Part shown: positions 1 to 7,761 of the stretch, piece after piece
Layout of the letters: each line of letters opens with the position of its first letter
Position numbering within the stretch: the stretch's first letter is position 1
Assembly: GCF_030409875.1 (NCBI RefSeq)
Contig: NZ_JAUFQR010000001.1
Span: 2,976,001-3,040,000 of the forward strand
From: Chryseobacterium tructae
Lineage (GTDB): Bacteria; Bacteroidota; Bacteroidia; Flavobacteriales; Weeksellaceae
DNA length: 64,000 bases
Direction: 5' to 3'
Notes under the pieces: model-generated
What the model was told of the DNA's origin: nothing
What the model saw: only the letters and a program-made list of their open reading frames with translations
Databases searched by the model: none
Position numbers and translations under genes: made by a program

Positions 1-484
1 AAAACGTCTTGCAGATTCCAAAGAAGAGATTACTGTATTTTGTGATCATATCCATAAACAGCTTCAACAAAAGCTTTCAGGATTCCTGTATCAACTTCCA
101 CCTTCTTTTAAAAATACTCCGGAAAATATAGATCTGATCATCAACCATATTGACAATAACTTTTTAAATGTCATTGAATTTCGTCATGAATCCTGGTGGA
201 AACAGGAAATTTTCGACCTTTTAAAAAGCAATAACATTATCTTCTCTGGTGTAAGCTTTCCAGGGAACCTTTCCGAAGATGTTATTATCAATCATTCTGA
301 CATAATATATTATAGACTTCATGGAAAACCTGTTCTTTATAAGTCTGAATACTCTGAAGATTTTCTAAATCATCTTGCTGAAAGCATTAAAACCATTCCA
401 CAGACTACTTTTATATTTTTCAATAATACCTGGGGGAATGCTGCTATTAAAAACACAATATACCTGAAAAGTATTTTAATCTAA
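1..484 (+). CDS. DUF72 family protein, C-terminal part (5' end outside window)
   Basis: An open frame runs in from the left edge (first full codon at base 2) to a TAA at 482-484, giving about 160 residues. Visible features are a conserved-looking EFRHESWW segment, a YYRLHGKP segment, and FFNNTWGNAA near the end. These match the C-terminal half of the DUF72 (YecE-like) TIM-barrel family, where an R-H-x-S-W motif and a late FNNT motif are typical. The biochemical function of the family is not established. The start and upstream neighbours lie outside the window. Confidence 0.75.
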   Translation, partial: KRLADSKEEITVFCDHIHKQLQQKLSGFLYQLPPSFKNTPENIDLIINHIDNNFLNVIEFRHESWWKQEIFDLLKSNNIIFSGVSFPGNLSEDVIINHSDIIYYRLHGKPVLYKSEYSEDFLNHLAESIKTIPQTTFIFFNNTWGNAAIKNTIYLKSILI

Positions 485-799
485 AATGAAATATTTGACC
501 AAAATTTTTCCCATCTATACATTTCATAATTGTTAAAATAAAATAATTCCCAAATAAAGGAAGAATATCTTTATCTCAACAAAAATAGAAAAAGACTATC
601 GTTTTAGCATTTATAAATGTTAAGATTCAACGAAAACAAAATCATAACTCAACAATCTATATTTTAATAAAAATAGCCTTTAAAATAAAGTTCTTAAAAT
701 AAACTTAAAAAGGAAAAACAGAGAAAAATATGGCATGTAATTTGTTAACATTCATACGTTATTTTTAACGATTTTTAACAATACAATTCCATTACCTTT

Positions 800-1660
800 A
801 TGAGAAAAATTTTTGCGGGAAAGTCAAAAAATAAGGCTTTTCTCGGGATGTTTGCATTGATGAGTGCAACTTCAGTAGTCTTAAACAGCTGTAATTTTAA
901 AAATGAGGTGAACGACACGCTAAGTTCACAAGAACATCCTACCGCAGAAACTGCACCCAAAATGGACAATGAAAGCATAGACCCTGACAAAAGAGTGATC
1001 TACCTTACCTTTGACGACGGCCCTAATCAGGGAACAGAAAATCTCTTAAAGATTCTTGACAAAAGAAATGTATGTGCCACCGCATTTTTGGTGGGGAAAC
1101 ATGCTTATGGGAGTACAAGACAAAAAAATGATTTTAAGCTTTTAAAAGACAATCCTCTAATTGAACTGGCCAATCATAGTTTTACTCATGCTCACAATAA
1201 ATATACCGATTTTTACAAAAGTGCCGATGCTGTTGTACGTGATTTCGATATCGCCAAAGACAGCCTGAAACTTCATGATAAAATAGCAAGGACTCCCGGA
1301 AGAAACATCTGGAGACTTAACAATATTAATGTCACTGATATTAAAAGTACTACTGCAGCCGCAGATGGTCTTAAAAGAGCAGGTTATAAAGTAATAGGCT
1401 GGGATCTTGAATGGAGACCTACTCATAAAATGACCTTGAAAGGGAGCCATGAGGCTATGCTGAAAAAAGTAGACAGTATTTTCCTTAATGACCTTGAAAA
1501 AACTTCAAGACACCTTGTATTTCTTACTCACGACCAATATTTGAGAGATACAGATTCTATCAATGAGCTGGATTTGTTTATTGAGAAATTACAGAAGAGC
1601 AACAAATTTGTTTTCAGAAAGATCTCTCAATATCCGAAGATCAATGAGGTTCTGAATTAA
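800..1660 (+). CDS. Polysaccharide deacetylase (NodB homology) lipoprotein
   Basis: The 286-residue protein starts with a basic, hydrophobic N-terminus ending in a lipobox-like LNSC (Cys31), so it is probably an envelope lipoprotein. The NodB domain follows: TFDDGP at about residues 70-75, carrying the catalytic and metal-binding Asp pair, and NHSFTH at 125-130, giving the His-x3-His metal ligands. CE4 enzymes with these motifs remove N-acetyl or other acyl groups from peptidoglycan, chitin-like polymers or envelope glycans; which one applies here cannot be read from the sequence. It stands alone between a 315-base A/T-rich spacer (485-799, no other gene or RNA seen) and a terminator hairpin. 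Confidence 0.8.
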   Translation: MRKIFAGKSKNKAFLGMFALMSATSVVLNSCNFKNEVNDTLSSQEHPTAETAPKMDNESIDPDKRVIYLTFDDGPNQGTENLLKILDKRNVCATAFLVGKHAYGSTRQKNDFKLLKDNPLIELANHSFTHAHNKYTDFYKSADAVVRDFDIAKDSLKLHDKIARTPGRNIWRLNNINVTDIKSTTAAADGLKRAGYKVIGWDLEWRPTHKMTLKGSHEAMLKKVDSIFLNDLEKTSRHLVFLTHDQYLRDTDSINELDLFIEKLQKSNKFVFRKISQYPKINEVLN

Positions 1661-1684
1661 TCTGAGAGATTAGTTTTGATAATG

Positions 1685-1717
1685 AACAGATTTATCATGA
1701 AAAAAATCTGTTTTTTT
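1685..1717 (+). terminator. Rho-independent terminator after the deacetylase gene
   Basis: A 9-bp stem (AACAGATTT at 1685-1693 with AAATCTGTT at 1704-1712) is followed by a run of T, as expected for an intrinsic terminator 25 bases downstream of the deacetylase stop codon. Confidence 0.7.
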
Positions 1718-1772
1718 ATAAGTTTAGGCTTTAAACTTTGAACCTTCCCCTAAATTTCAGAAATTTGCATTT

Positions 1773-2432
1773 ATGAGTATTAAGGAAAATTATAAAACGA
1801 TACAGGATAAACTTACCTCAGATATTGAACTGGTTGCCGTTTCAAAAACGCATCCGGTTTCTGCTATTCAGGAGGTTTATGATCTCGGGCAGAGAGTTTT
1901 TGGAGAGAACAAAGTTCAGGAGTTAATGGAAAAAGCACCTCTCCTGCCTGAAGATATTCAATGGCATCTGATTGGGCATTTGCAAACCAATAAAGTGAAG
2001 TATATTGCTCCATTCATAGATACGATCCAAAGTGTGGATTCGGAAAAACTATTAGCTGAAATCAACAAAGAAGCAGGCAAAAACAACAGGTCTATTAAAG
2101 TTTTACTTCAGGTAAAAATTGCAGCGGAAGAAAGTAAATTCGGATTGGAAATCTCAGAAGCTAAAGCTCTTTTCCAACATTATGCTGAAGGAAATTTCCC
2201 TCATGTTGAGATTACCGGATTGATGGGAATGGCAACTTTTACAGATAATGAGGGACAGATCAGAAAAGAATTTTTAACTTTAAAGGCGCTTTTTGATGAA
2301 TTAAATCAACTAAAATCTTTAAAAACCTTATCAATGGGAATGAGTGATGATTTCCCTGTTGCGATTGAATGTGGAGCCAACTCTGTAAGGGTAGGATCTG
2401 CAATTTTCGGAAGAAGAGACTATTCCATATAG
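1773..2432 (+). CDS. yggS: YggS/PLPBP family pyridoxal phosphate homeostasis protein
   Basis: The 219-residue protein has family hallmarks: VAVSKTHP near residue 22, where the Lys is the PLP-binding residue, then FGENKVQEL, WHLIGHLQTNK, MGMSDDF and VRVGSAIFG at the end. The family binds PLP and buffers intracellular vitamin B6 pools without a known catalytic activity. Length and motif order are standard. A -7-like GAAATTTG ends five bases before the ATG, so the transcript may have almost no leader. It lies upstream of the response regulator gene (57-base gap) that has its own promoter-like sequence. Confidence 0.92.
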   Translation: MSIKENYKTIQDKLTSDIELVAVSKTHPVSAIQEVYDLGQRVFGENKVQELMEKAPLLPEDIQWHLIGHLQTNKVKYIAPFIDTIQSVDSEKLLAEINKEAGKNNRSIKVLLQVKIAAEESKFGLEISEAKALFQHYAEGNFPHVEITGLMGMATFTDNEGQIRKEFLTLKALFDELNQLKSLKTLSMGMSDDFPVAIECGANSVRVGSAIFGRRDYSI

Positions 2433-2449
2433 AATATTTAGGTATGGTT

Positions 2450-2483
2450 TTTGCTAATAATTGAAACAAAAAATTTAAATTTG
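2450..2483 (+). promoter_or_regulatory. Bacteroidota-type promoter for the sigma-54 response regulator gene
   Basis: TTTG at 2450-2453 is followed after 22 bases by TAAATTTG at 2476-2483, matching the -33 TTTG / -7 TAnnTTTG pattern of the primary sigma factor in this phylum. The last G lies five bases before the ATG, so the transcript would start at or next to the start codon. Confidence 0.5.
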
Positions 2484-2488
2484 CGACT

Positions 2489-3673
2489 ATGCAAAAAATC
2501 CTTATAGTAGAAGACGAAAAAGCAATCTCAGGAGTACTTCACAGTATTCTTTCAGACGAACTTACAGATTATGAATTTGTTATCGCCGAAGACGGCCTTG
2601 AAGGTTACAAACAGGTAGAAAAAGAAGATTTCGCTCTGGTGATCTCTGATATCAAAATGCCTAAACTTTCAGGAACCGAGCTTTTGAAGCAGAGTCTGTT
2701 ATTAAAACCTGAAACTACATTTATCATGATTTCAGGCCACGCAGACATTGATTCTGCTGTTTCCTGCTTAAAAGATGGTGCATATGACTTTATCTCTAAG
2801 CCTATTGACATCAACAGATTGATCACCAGTGTAAAGAATGCTTTAGTAAAAGAAACTCTGAAGAAAGAAAACAAAAATCTTCAGACTGAGAATAAGACTT
2901 TAAAGAGAAAGGTAAATAAAAAATACCAGATGATCGGGAACTCTCCTGCATTGCAGAAGATTCAGGATATGATCGAAAAGGTAGCCGTTTCTGATGCCAG
3001 AGTTCTGATTACAGGACCTAATGGTGCCGGAAAAGAATTGGTAGCTCACGCTATTCACAATCAAAGTGATCGTGCAAGAGGTCCTATGGTGGAGGTTAAC
3101 TGTGCTGCTATTCCATCTGAGCTTATTGAATCTGAGCTTTTCGGACACGTAAAAGGTTCTTTTACCGGAGCTATTAAAGATAAGCAAGGAAAATTTGAAC
3201 AGGCTAACGGAGGAACTATCTTCCTTGATGAGATTGGAGATATGAGTCTTATCGCTCAAGCTAAGGTATTGAGAGCTCTTCAGGAAAGCAAAGTATCTCC
3301 TGTAGGAAGTGATAAAGAAATAAAAGTTGATGTGAGAGTAATCGCAGCAACCAATAAAAATATGCAGAAAGAGATTGAGGAAGGGAAATTCAGAGAAGAC
3401 CTTTACCACAGACTTTCTGTAATTGAAATTTATGTTCCACCATTGGATGATAGAAAAGATGATATCAAATTACTGGTTGAGCATTTCTCCGGTATGATTG
3501 CTGATGAGCATGGTACCGCTATGAAAAAGTTTGACGATAAAGCTATTGATGCTTTAAAAGCTCTTTCATGGACTGGAAATATCAGGGAATTAAGAAACGT
3601 TGTTGAAAGGTTAATTATTCTTGGTGGAAACACTGTTTCCGAAGGTGACGTTGCAAGTTTTGTAAGGAAATAA
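2489..3673 (+). CDS. Sigma-54-dependent response regulator lacking a DNA-binding domain
   Basis: The 394-residue protein is built as receiver domain (1-115, phospho-acceptor Asp54 in ISDIKMP, Lys104), a charged coiled-coil linker (about 120-145) and an AAA+ domain. The AAA+ domain has Walker A GPNGAGKE (176-183), Walker B FLDEIGD (245-251) and the loop that contacts sigma-54, here GSFTGA (223-228) instead of the usual GAFTGA. It stops about 20 residues after the conserved NIRELRNVVERL segment, so the C-terminal Fis-type helix-turn-helix found in NtrC-like activators is absent. It could act on sigma-54 polymerase from solution or through a partner. No histidine kinase gene is adjacent. A terminator hairpin follows the stop. 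Confidence 0.88.
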   Translation: MQKILIVEDEKAISGVLHSILSDELTDYEFVIAEDGLEGYKQVEKEDFALVISDIKMPKLSGTELLKQSLLLKPETTFIMISGHADIDSAVSCLKDGAYDFISKPIDINRLITSVKNALVKETLKKENKNLQTENKTLKRKVNKKYQMIGNSPALQKIQDMIEKVAVSDARVLITGPNGAGKELVAHAIHNQSDRARGPMVEVNCAAIPSELIESELFGHVKGSFTGAIKDKQGKFEQANGGTIFLDEIGDMSLIAQAKVLRALQESKVSPVGSDKEIKVDVRVIAATNKNMQKEIEEGKFREDLYHRLSVIEIYVPPLDDRKDDIKLLVEHFSGMIADEHGTAMKKFDDKAIDALKALSWTGNIRELRNVVERLIILGGNTVSEGDVASFVRK

Positions 3674-3697
3674 TACCACTATTATTACAATATTATA

Positions 3698-3732
3698 AAA
3701 ATTTGCAGTATTACTACTGCAAATTTTTTTTT
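3698..3732 (+). terminator. Rho-independent terminator after the response regulator gene
   Basis: A 12-bp A/T-rich stem around AAATTTGCAGTA and TACTGCAAATTT is followed by a run of nine T. It sits 25 bases after the stop codon at 3673. Confidence 0.8.
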
Positions 3733-3772
3733 GACCTATTTAAAATATAAACTATATGAATCTTAAAATATT

Positions 3773-5133
3773 ATGAAATTTTTAGACAAAAAATACACAA
3801 AGGAATGCCTGACTTTAGCTCTGCCTGTAATGCTTACTCAGGTGGGGCAAGTTTCAGTTAACTTATTTGACAATATTATTGTCGGACAACTATTAGGAGC
3901 AGATGCATTGGCCTCAGTTTCATTAGGAAATGCAGTATTCTTCTCCATATTTGTATTAGCACTTGGTTTCTCTTTTGCTATACCACCATTGGTTTCAGAA
4001 GCGCATTCAAGAGAAGATCATGCTACGATCAATTCTGTTTTCAGTCATGGTTTTGTGATCAATATGACCGTTGGTTTTCTCCTGATGGTTATTCTCTTAT
4101 TAGGAATGCCTCTACTCTATCATTCAGGACAGCCGGCGAAGATTATTCCGGATACGGTAAGCTTTTTAAGCATCATGGTGATCAGTATGATTCCCTTCAT
4201 GGCGTTTCAGACGCTTCGTGAGGTTTCAGAAGGGCTTTCTTATACGATTGGAGTGACTAAGGCTACTATTATTGCCAACATTATTAATATCGCCTTAAAC
4301 TACGTGTTTATTAAAGGACTTTGGGGAATCCCTGCAATGGGAGTACAAGGCTCTGCTTTAGCAACCTTAATTTCCAGAATATTCATGGTTGTTTTCCTTT
4401 ATTTTGTATTGCTAAAGGAAAAAAGAACGAGACGTTATATCAAGGATTTTTCATTAAAAATTCAAAGCTTCTCAAAAGCAATGTTTGATAAAATGGTAAG
4501 ATTAGGCCTGCCCACTGCTTTACAAATGTTCTTTGAAGTAACTGCTTTCGCCGGAGCAGCATTCATCTGTGGATTAATCTCAGCACATGATATTGCTTCT
4601 CACCAGATTGCTTTGAGTATGGCTTCATTTACTTTCAACCTTTGTGTTGGATTCAGTGTGGCTTCTACGGTGATGATCGGAAGAAAATTGGGCGAACAAA
4701 ACTTTGTTGAATTGAGAAAGGTAGGAATTAATAATCTAAAGATCGCATTCATTTTTATGTGTATCTGTGGATTGGTTTTCATCTTAGGAAGAAATACACT
4801 GCCAACTTTCTTCACGAAAAAAGAAGAAGTTGAAGTAATCGCTTTAGCATCAAAACTAATGATCATTGCTGCTTTATTCCAGCTTTCTGATGGTATCCAG
4901 GTAACGGCCTTAGGAATGCTAAGAGGTTTACAGGATGTGAAATCCCTTCCATCTATACCTTTATTGCCTATTGGGTGATTACCATTCCATTGGGATATTT
5001 CTTCTGCGTAACGCTAGGAAAAGGAGCTTTCGGAATGTGGATTGCTCTTGGATTAGGATTAACGGTTTCTGCTGTTTTCCTGGTCAAACGATTTTTAAAT
5101 ATGTCTGCAAAAAGAATTAAGCAGAATACGTAA
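3773..5133 (+). pseudogene. MATE family multidrug/Na+ efflux transporter, single-base frameshift
   Basis: The reading frame from ATG 3773 gives a MATE-type membrane protein (CLTLALPVMLTQVG at the start, repeated 12-helix hydrophobic pattern, GMLRGLQDVK near helix 10), then runs into an out-of-frame TGA at 4976-4978. Adding one A to the AAA run at 4940-4942 restores a continuation (IPSIYTFIAYWVITIPLGYF...) to the TAA at 5131-5133, giving about 453 residues, the normal family length. MATE proteins export cationic drugs or metabolites in exchange for Na+ or H+. The lesion is one of several AAAA to AAA losses in this window, so sequencing error is more likely than a true pseudogene. Confidence 0.85.
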
Positions 5134-5137
5134 TAAT

Positions 5138-5172
5138 AAAAGGCTGTTTCTATAGAAGCAGCTTTTTTATTT
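5138..5172 (+). terminator. Terminator hairpin after the MATE gene
   Basis: An imperfect hairpin with AAAGGCTG and CAGCTTTT arms flanks a short loop and ends in a T-rich tract, directly after the restored stop codon of the MATE gene. Confidence 0.6.
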
Positions 5173-5363
5173 TTAACGTGGTAAAGCTCGTTTCTATTGA
5201 ATTTAACAAAAAGAAATCACCTACAATGCTGCCATTCATTCAGTAAGAATCTAAATATGCAAACAAAAAGATTGTTAAAACTAATAATGAATGGTAAAAG
5301 TTTATGAAAATTTTTAATTGATCAATTGCCATTTTCATGAGAACCCCAACAATAAGCATTTTA

Positions 5364-5394
5364 TAATCTATCCAATCTGCTAAATCAGCATGAG
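5364..5394 (-). repeat. Degenerate 9-bp-period GCAGATT-type intergenic repeat
   Basis: On the minus strand this stretch reads CTGATTTAGCAGATTGGATA, a run of CAGATT-like words at about 9-bp spacing. A related triple repeat lies at 18593-18618. The 318-base spacer 5134-5451 otherwise holds only the two hairpins listed here and no gene. Confidence 0.35.
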
Positions 5395-5411
5395 GTTTTT
5401 AATACAACAAT

Positions 5412-5451
5412 AATAGAAGAGGTTATTTCGTTTGAAATAACCTCTTCTATT
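5412..5451. terminator. Long perfect hairpin, bidirectional terminator of the GNAT gene
   Basis: AATAGAAGAGGTTATTTC (5412-5429) and its exact reverse complement (5434-5451) form an 18-bp stem with a GTTT loop, directly abutting the stop codon of the minus-strand GNAT gene at 5452. The + side is followed by TTTATTT. Confidence 0.7.
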
Positions 5452-5955
5452 TTATTTAATTCTTTTCCCTAAAATCTTCAGACTTCGTTCAATACCATCC
5501 AGAATAGCCACATCAGGAAGTGTCCCCCAATCTTCAAAACCAAAGTGTCTGAACAGTTTCAAACTTGGTTCATTATGAAGAAAAATAAGAGCAACCAGAT
5601 TATTCACTCCAAATTTTCCTGCATTGTCAATACAATATTGGAGGATGGTTTTACCATAGCCTTTTCCTCGGGAGGTTTCATCCAGATAAATGCTCACTTC
5701 CACAGTTCCGCTATAAGCAGACCTTTCATGAAAAGAACTAAAACTCACCCATCCTACCATCTTTCCAGCCATATCTTCTACAGCCCAGAGTGGTCTTGTT
5801 TCAGAATTATGCTCATTGAACCATTTTACTTTGCTTTCCACTGTAACTTCTTCTATATCTGCCGTTACCATTCTGGAAGCGATAGTTGAGTTATAAATGG
5901 CTACAATTTTATTTAAATCGGCTAATTCTGCATTTCTGAATTTTATATTTTCCAT
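5452..5955 (-). CDS. GNAT family N-acetyltransferase, phosphinothricin acetyltransferase-like
   Basis: The 167-residue protein begins MENIKFRNAE; an upstream in-frame TTG at 5970 was rejected because ATG 5955 gives the standard N-terminus. The acetyl-CoA site motif is SRGKGYGKTIL (R-G-x-G-x-G type), preceded by VEVSIYLDE, and the C-terminal half has a N-E-P-S-L-x-L-F-R-x-F-G-F segment. This pattern matches the Pat/Bar-like branch of GNATs, which acetylate small amino-group substrates such as phosphinothricin or methionine sulfone. The true substrate is unknown. It is a single gene ending in a strong hairpin. Confidence 0.8.
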   Translation of the reverse strand: MENIKFRNAELADLNKIVAIYNSTIASRMVTADIEEVTVESKVKWFNEHNSETRPLWAVEDMAGKMVGWVSFSSFHERSAYSGTVEVSIYLDETSRGKGYGKTILQYCIDNAGKFGVNNLVALIFLHNEPSLKLFRHFGFEDWGTLPDVAILDGIERSLKILGKRIK

Positions 5956-6109
5956 TGATATTGGATTCAACTTTTACAATGCAAAAATAATAAATTTCAA
6001 AACACCCCCATTAAAATAGAATGAATTATTTTAATTTTAATAAAAATAACACAACCTCCCCCAGTATTAAAACAAAATAATTGTAAAATAATATTTTTAT
6101 TAAAATACG

Positions 6110-6330
6110 CAAAGGCGCAATAAGATATTAAAATTGAATGTTTTTAAGGCGCAAGGATTTTATCTACGATAAAATTGAAGGCTGCATCTAATGCCACAAA
6201 TGCACCAATAATTTATCAGCGTAGGAAACATAGAATATTATAGTGGAAAGATATTTTTTTCTGCTGAGAATCTTAGATTCTTTTGCGTCTTAAAGATATG
6301 CATAAATGATATAAAATCTTTGTGCCCTTG
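6110..6330. repeat. Composite decayed intergenic repeat with inverted ends
   Basis: The 392-base spacer 5956-6347 contains no gene. ATACGCAAAGGCGCAATAAG at its left resembles the reverse complement of AATCTTTGTGCCCTTGTAT at its right, and AAGGCGCAAGGATTTTATC lies inside, so the block looks like an eroded inverted-repeat element of about 220 bp. Similar cgcaaaggcgcaa words recur between genes in related flavobacteria, from memory. No open frame or structured RNA is evident. Confidence 0.35.
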
Positions 6331-6347
6331 TATTTCTCCAAGGAATT

Positions 6348-6908
6348 CTATTTTAGATCTTTAAGAATTCTGTTTAAGCTTCTAACTGTGATTCCTAAGT
6401 AAGCAGCCATATCTTCTTTCGAAATCTGGATGTTCTGTTTCGACTGCATTTTCAGCAATTGTGTAAGGGTATGTTCTATGGTGTAAAGTTGTTGATATGA
6501 GGCTCTGCTTGAGGTATTGATAATACGATCTGCAAAAGAGCTCAGTAATAAATTATTAAGAATTAGGTCTTTTTGAACTAATTCATTAAAATAGGATAGG
6601 TTTACGGAATACACTACGACTTCTGTTAACGCTTCAATACCGCACAAACAAGGGATATTTTTAATCAATTCCACTTCTCCAAGAATCTCACCGCTTCCCA
6701 GAAATTCAACAATATATTCTTTTCCGTTTTCTTCTTCAAAGGAGCATTTTGTAATTCCTTCTTTAATCAACATAACCTTAGAAACAGATTGATCCTGAAC
6801 TAATAAATGTTGACCTTTTGAAAATGATTGCAGTATTATATTCCCACCTGTTTGTTTATGATAAAGTTCTTCAAGGTGGCTTAAAAATGATTGATTCGTT
6901 CGTAACAT
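6348..6908 (-). CDS. Crp/Fnr family transcriptional regulator
   Basis: The protein from ATG 6908 (MLRTNQSF..., 186 residues) has an N-terminal cyclic-nucleotide-binding-like beta-roll (FSKGQHLLVQDQ, GEILGEVELI) and a C-terminal helix-turn-helix with ISKEDMAAYLGITVRSLNRILKDL, where the recognition helix is TVRSLNRIL. An upstream TTG at 6923 is less likely as start. It is divergent from the HAD phosphatase gene with a 75-base shared upstream region, so it might control that gene or itself. The effector cannot be inferred; the beta-roll lacks an obvious cAMP-binding R-S motif. Confidence 0.82.
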   Translation of the reverse strand: MLRTNQSFLSHLEELYHKQTGGNIILQSFSKGQHLLVQDQSVSKVMLIKEGITKCSFEEENGKEYIVEFLGSGEILGEVELIKNIPCLCGIEALTEVVVYSVNLSYFNELVQKDLILNNLLLSSFADRIINTSSRASYQQLYTIEHTLTQLLKMQSKQNIQISKEDMAAYLGITVRSLNRILKDLK

Positions 6909-6983
6909 ACTTCTTCGGGACAATTGTCCTTTGCGGTTTTATTTTTTATCTGGAAATTTGAGGTAGAAATTTACAAAACAAAA

Positions 6984-7673
6984 ATGAATAATCATATTAC
7001 GACGATAGCCTTTGATGCTGATGATACTCTTTGGATCAATGAACCTTACTTTCAGGAAGCGGAAAAGGAATTTTGTGTTTTGCTTGAGGACTATCTTCCT
7101 CAGCATTCCGTATCTCAGGAACTCTTTAAAACAGAAATGAATAACCTGCATCTGTATGGATATGGAGTAAAAGGATTTATGCTTTGCATGATCGAAACAA
7201 TTGGTAAAGTTTCAAACAATACAGCTTCTCTTCAACTCGTAAACAAAGCGATTGAGTTGGGTCAGGAACTTCTTCAGAAACCTATTGAACTTTTGGATGG
7301 AGTTACTGAAACTCTTGAAAGTTTAAAAGGGAAATACAGGCTCGTTGTGGCAACAAAGGGAGATCTGCTGGATCAGGAGCGCAAGTTGAAAAACTCGGGA
7401 CTACAGGAATATTTCCATCACATTGAGATCATGAGTGATAAAAAGGAATACGATTATAAAAAATTGCTCAAACATCTTGACTGCCAACCTGCACATTTTC
7501 TCATGCTTGGAAATTCTATCAAGTCGGATATTTTGCCTGTATTGGAAATTGGTGGATCTGCAGCCCACATTCCTTATCATGTTACCTGGAGCCATGAGCA
7601 GCAAGACATCAATCTGGAACATGAAAATTTTATGGAATTGAAAAATATTAATGAGATCTTGAAATTTCTTTAA
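6984..7673 (+). CDS. HAD family hydrolase
   Basis: The 229-residue protein starts at ATG 6984; a TTG 60 bases upstream would add an odd hydrophobic extension. HAD motif I is FDADDTLW, motif II is the VVATKGD segment, the motif III lysine lies around DYKKLLKHL, and motif IV is a modified MLGNSIKSD. These residues indicate a phosphate-ester hydrolase of the haloacid dehalogenase superfamily with an alpha-helical cap. The natural substrate is unknown. It is divergently transcribed from a Crp/Fnr regulator and ends before two hairpins. Confidence 0.8.
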   Translation: MNNHITTIAFDADDTLWINEPYFQEAEKEFCVLLEDYLPQHSVSQELFKTEMNNLHLYGYGVKGFMLCMIETIGKVSNNTASLQLVNKAIELGQELLQKPIELLDGVTETLESLKGKYRLVVATKGDLLDQERKLKNSGLQEYFHHIEIMSDKKEYDYKKLLKHLDCQPAHFLMLGNSIKSDILPVLEIGGSAAHIPYHVTWSHEQQDINLEHENFMELKNINEILKFL

Positions 7674-7689
7674 TAATTAAGGTCTCAAG

Positions 7690-7757
7690 AATGCTAAGCT
7701 AGGCTTCACTTAGCATTTCAAAAATAAAAAGGCTGCCTCGAAGTGAGACAGCCTTTT
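7690..7757. terminator. Two consecutive hairpins between convergent genes
   Basis: AATGCTAAG/CTTAGCATT (about 7690-7717) is followed by AAAAGGCTG at 7727-7735 paired with CAGCCTTTT at 7749-7757. The second is flanked by T-rich tracts on both strands and can terminate both the HAD gene (+) and the S9 peptidase gene (-). Confidence 0.7.
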
Positions 7758-7761
7758 CATA

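Noticed and set aside
2900..3409. 169-residue open frame antisense to the response regulator
   Set aside because: It mirrors the well-supported sigma-54 regulator frame, has low-complexity Phe/Ser-rich composition and no family motif or start context.
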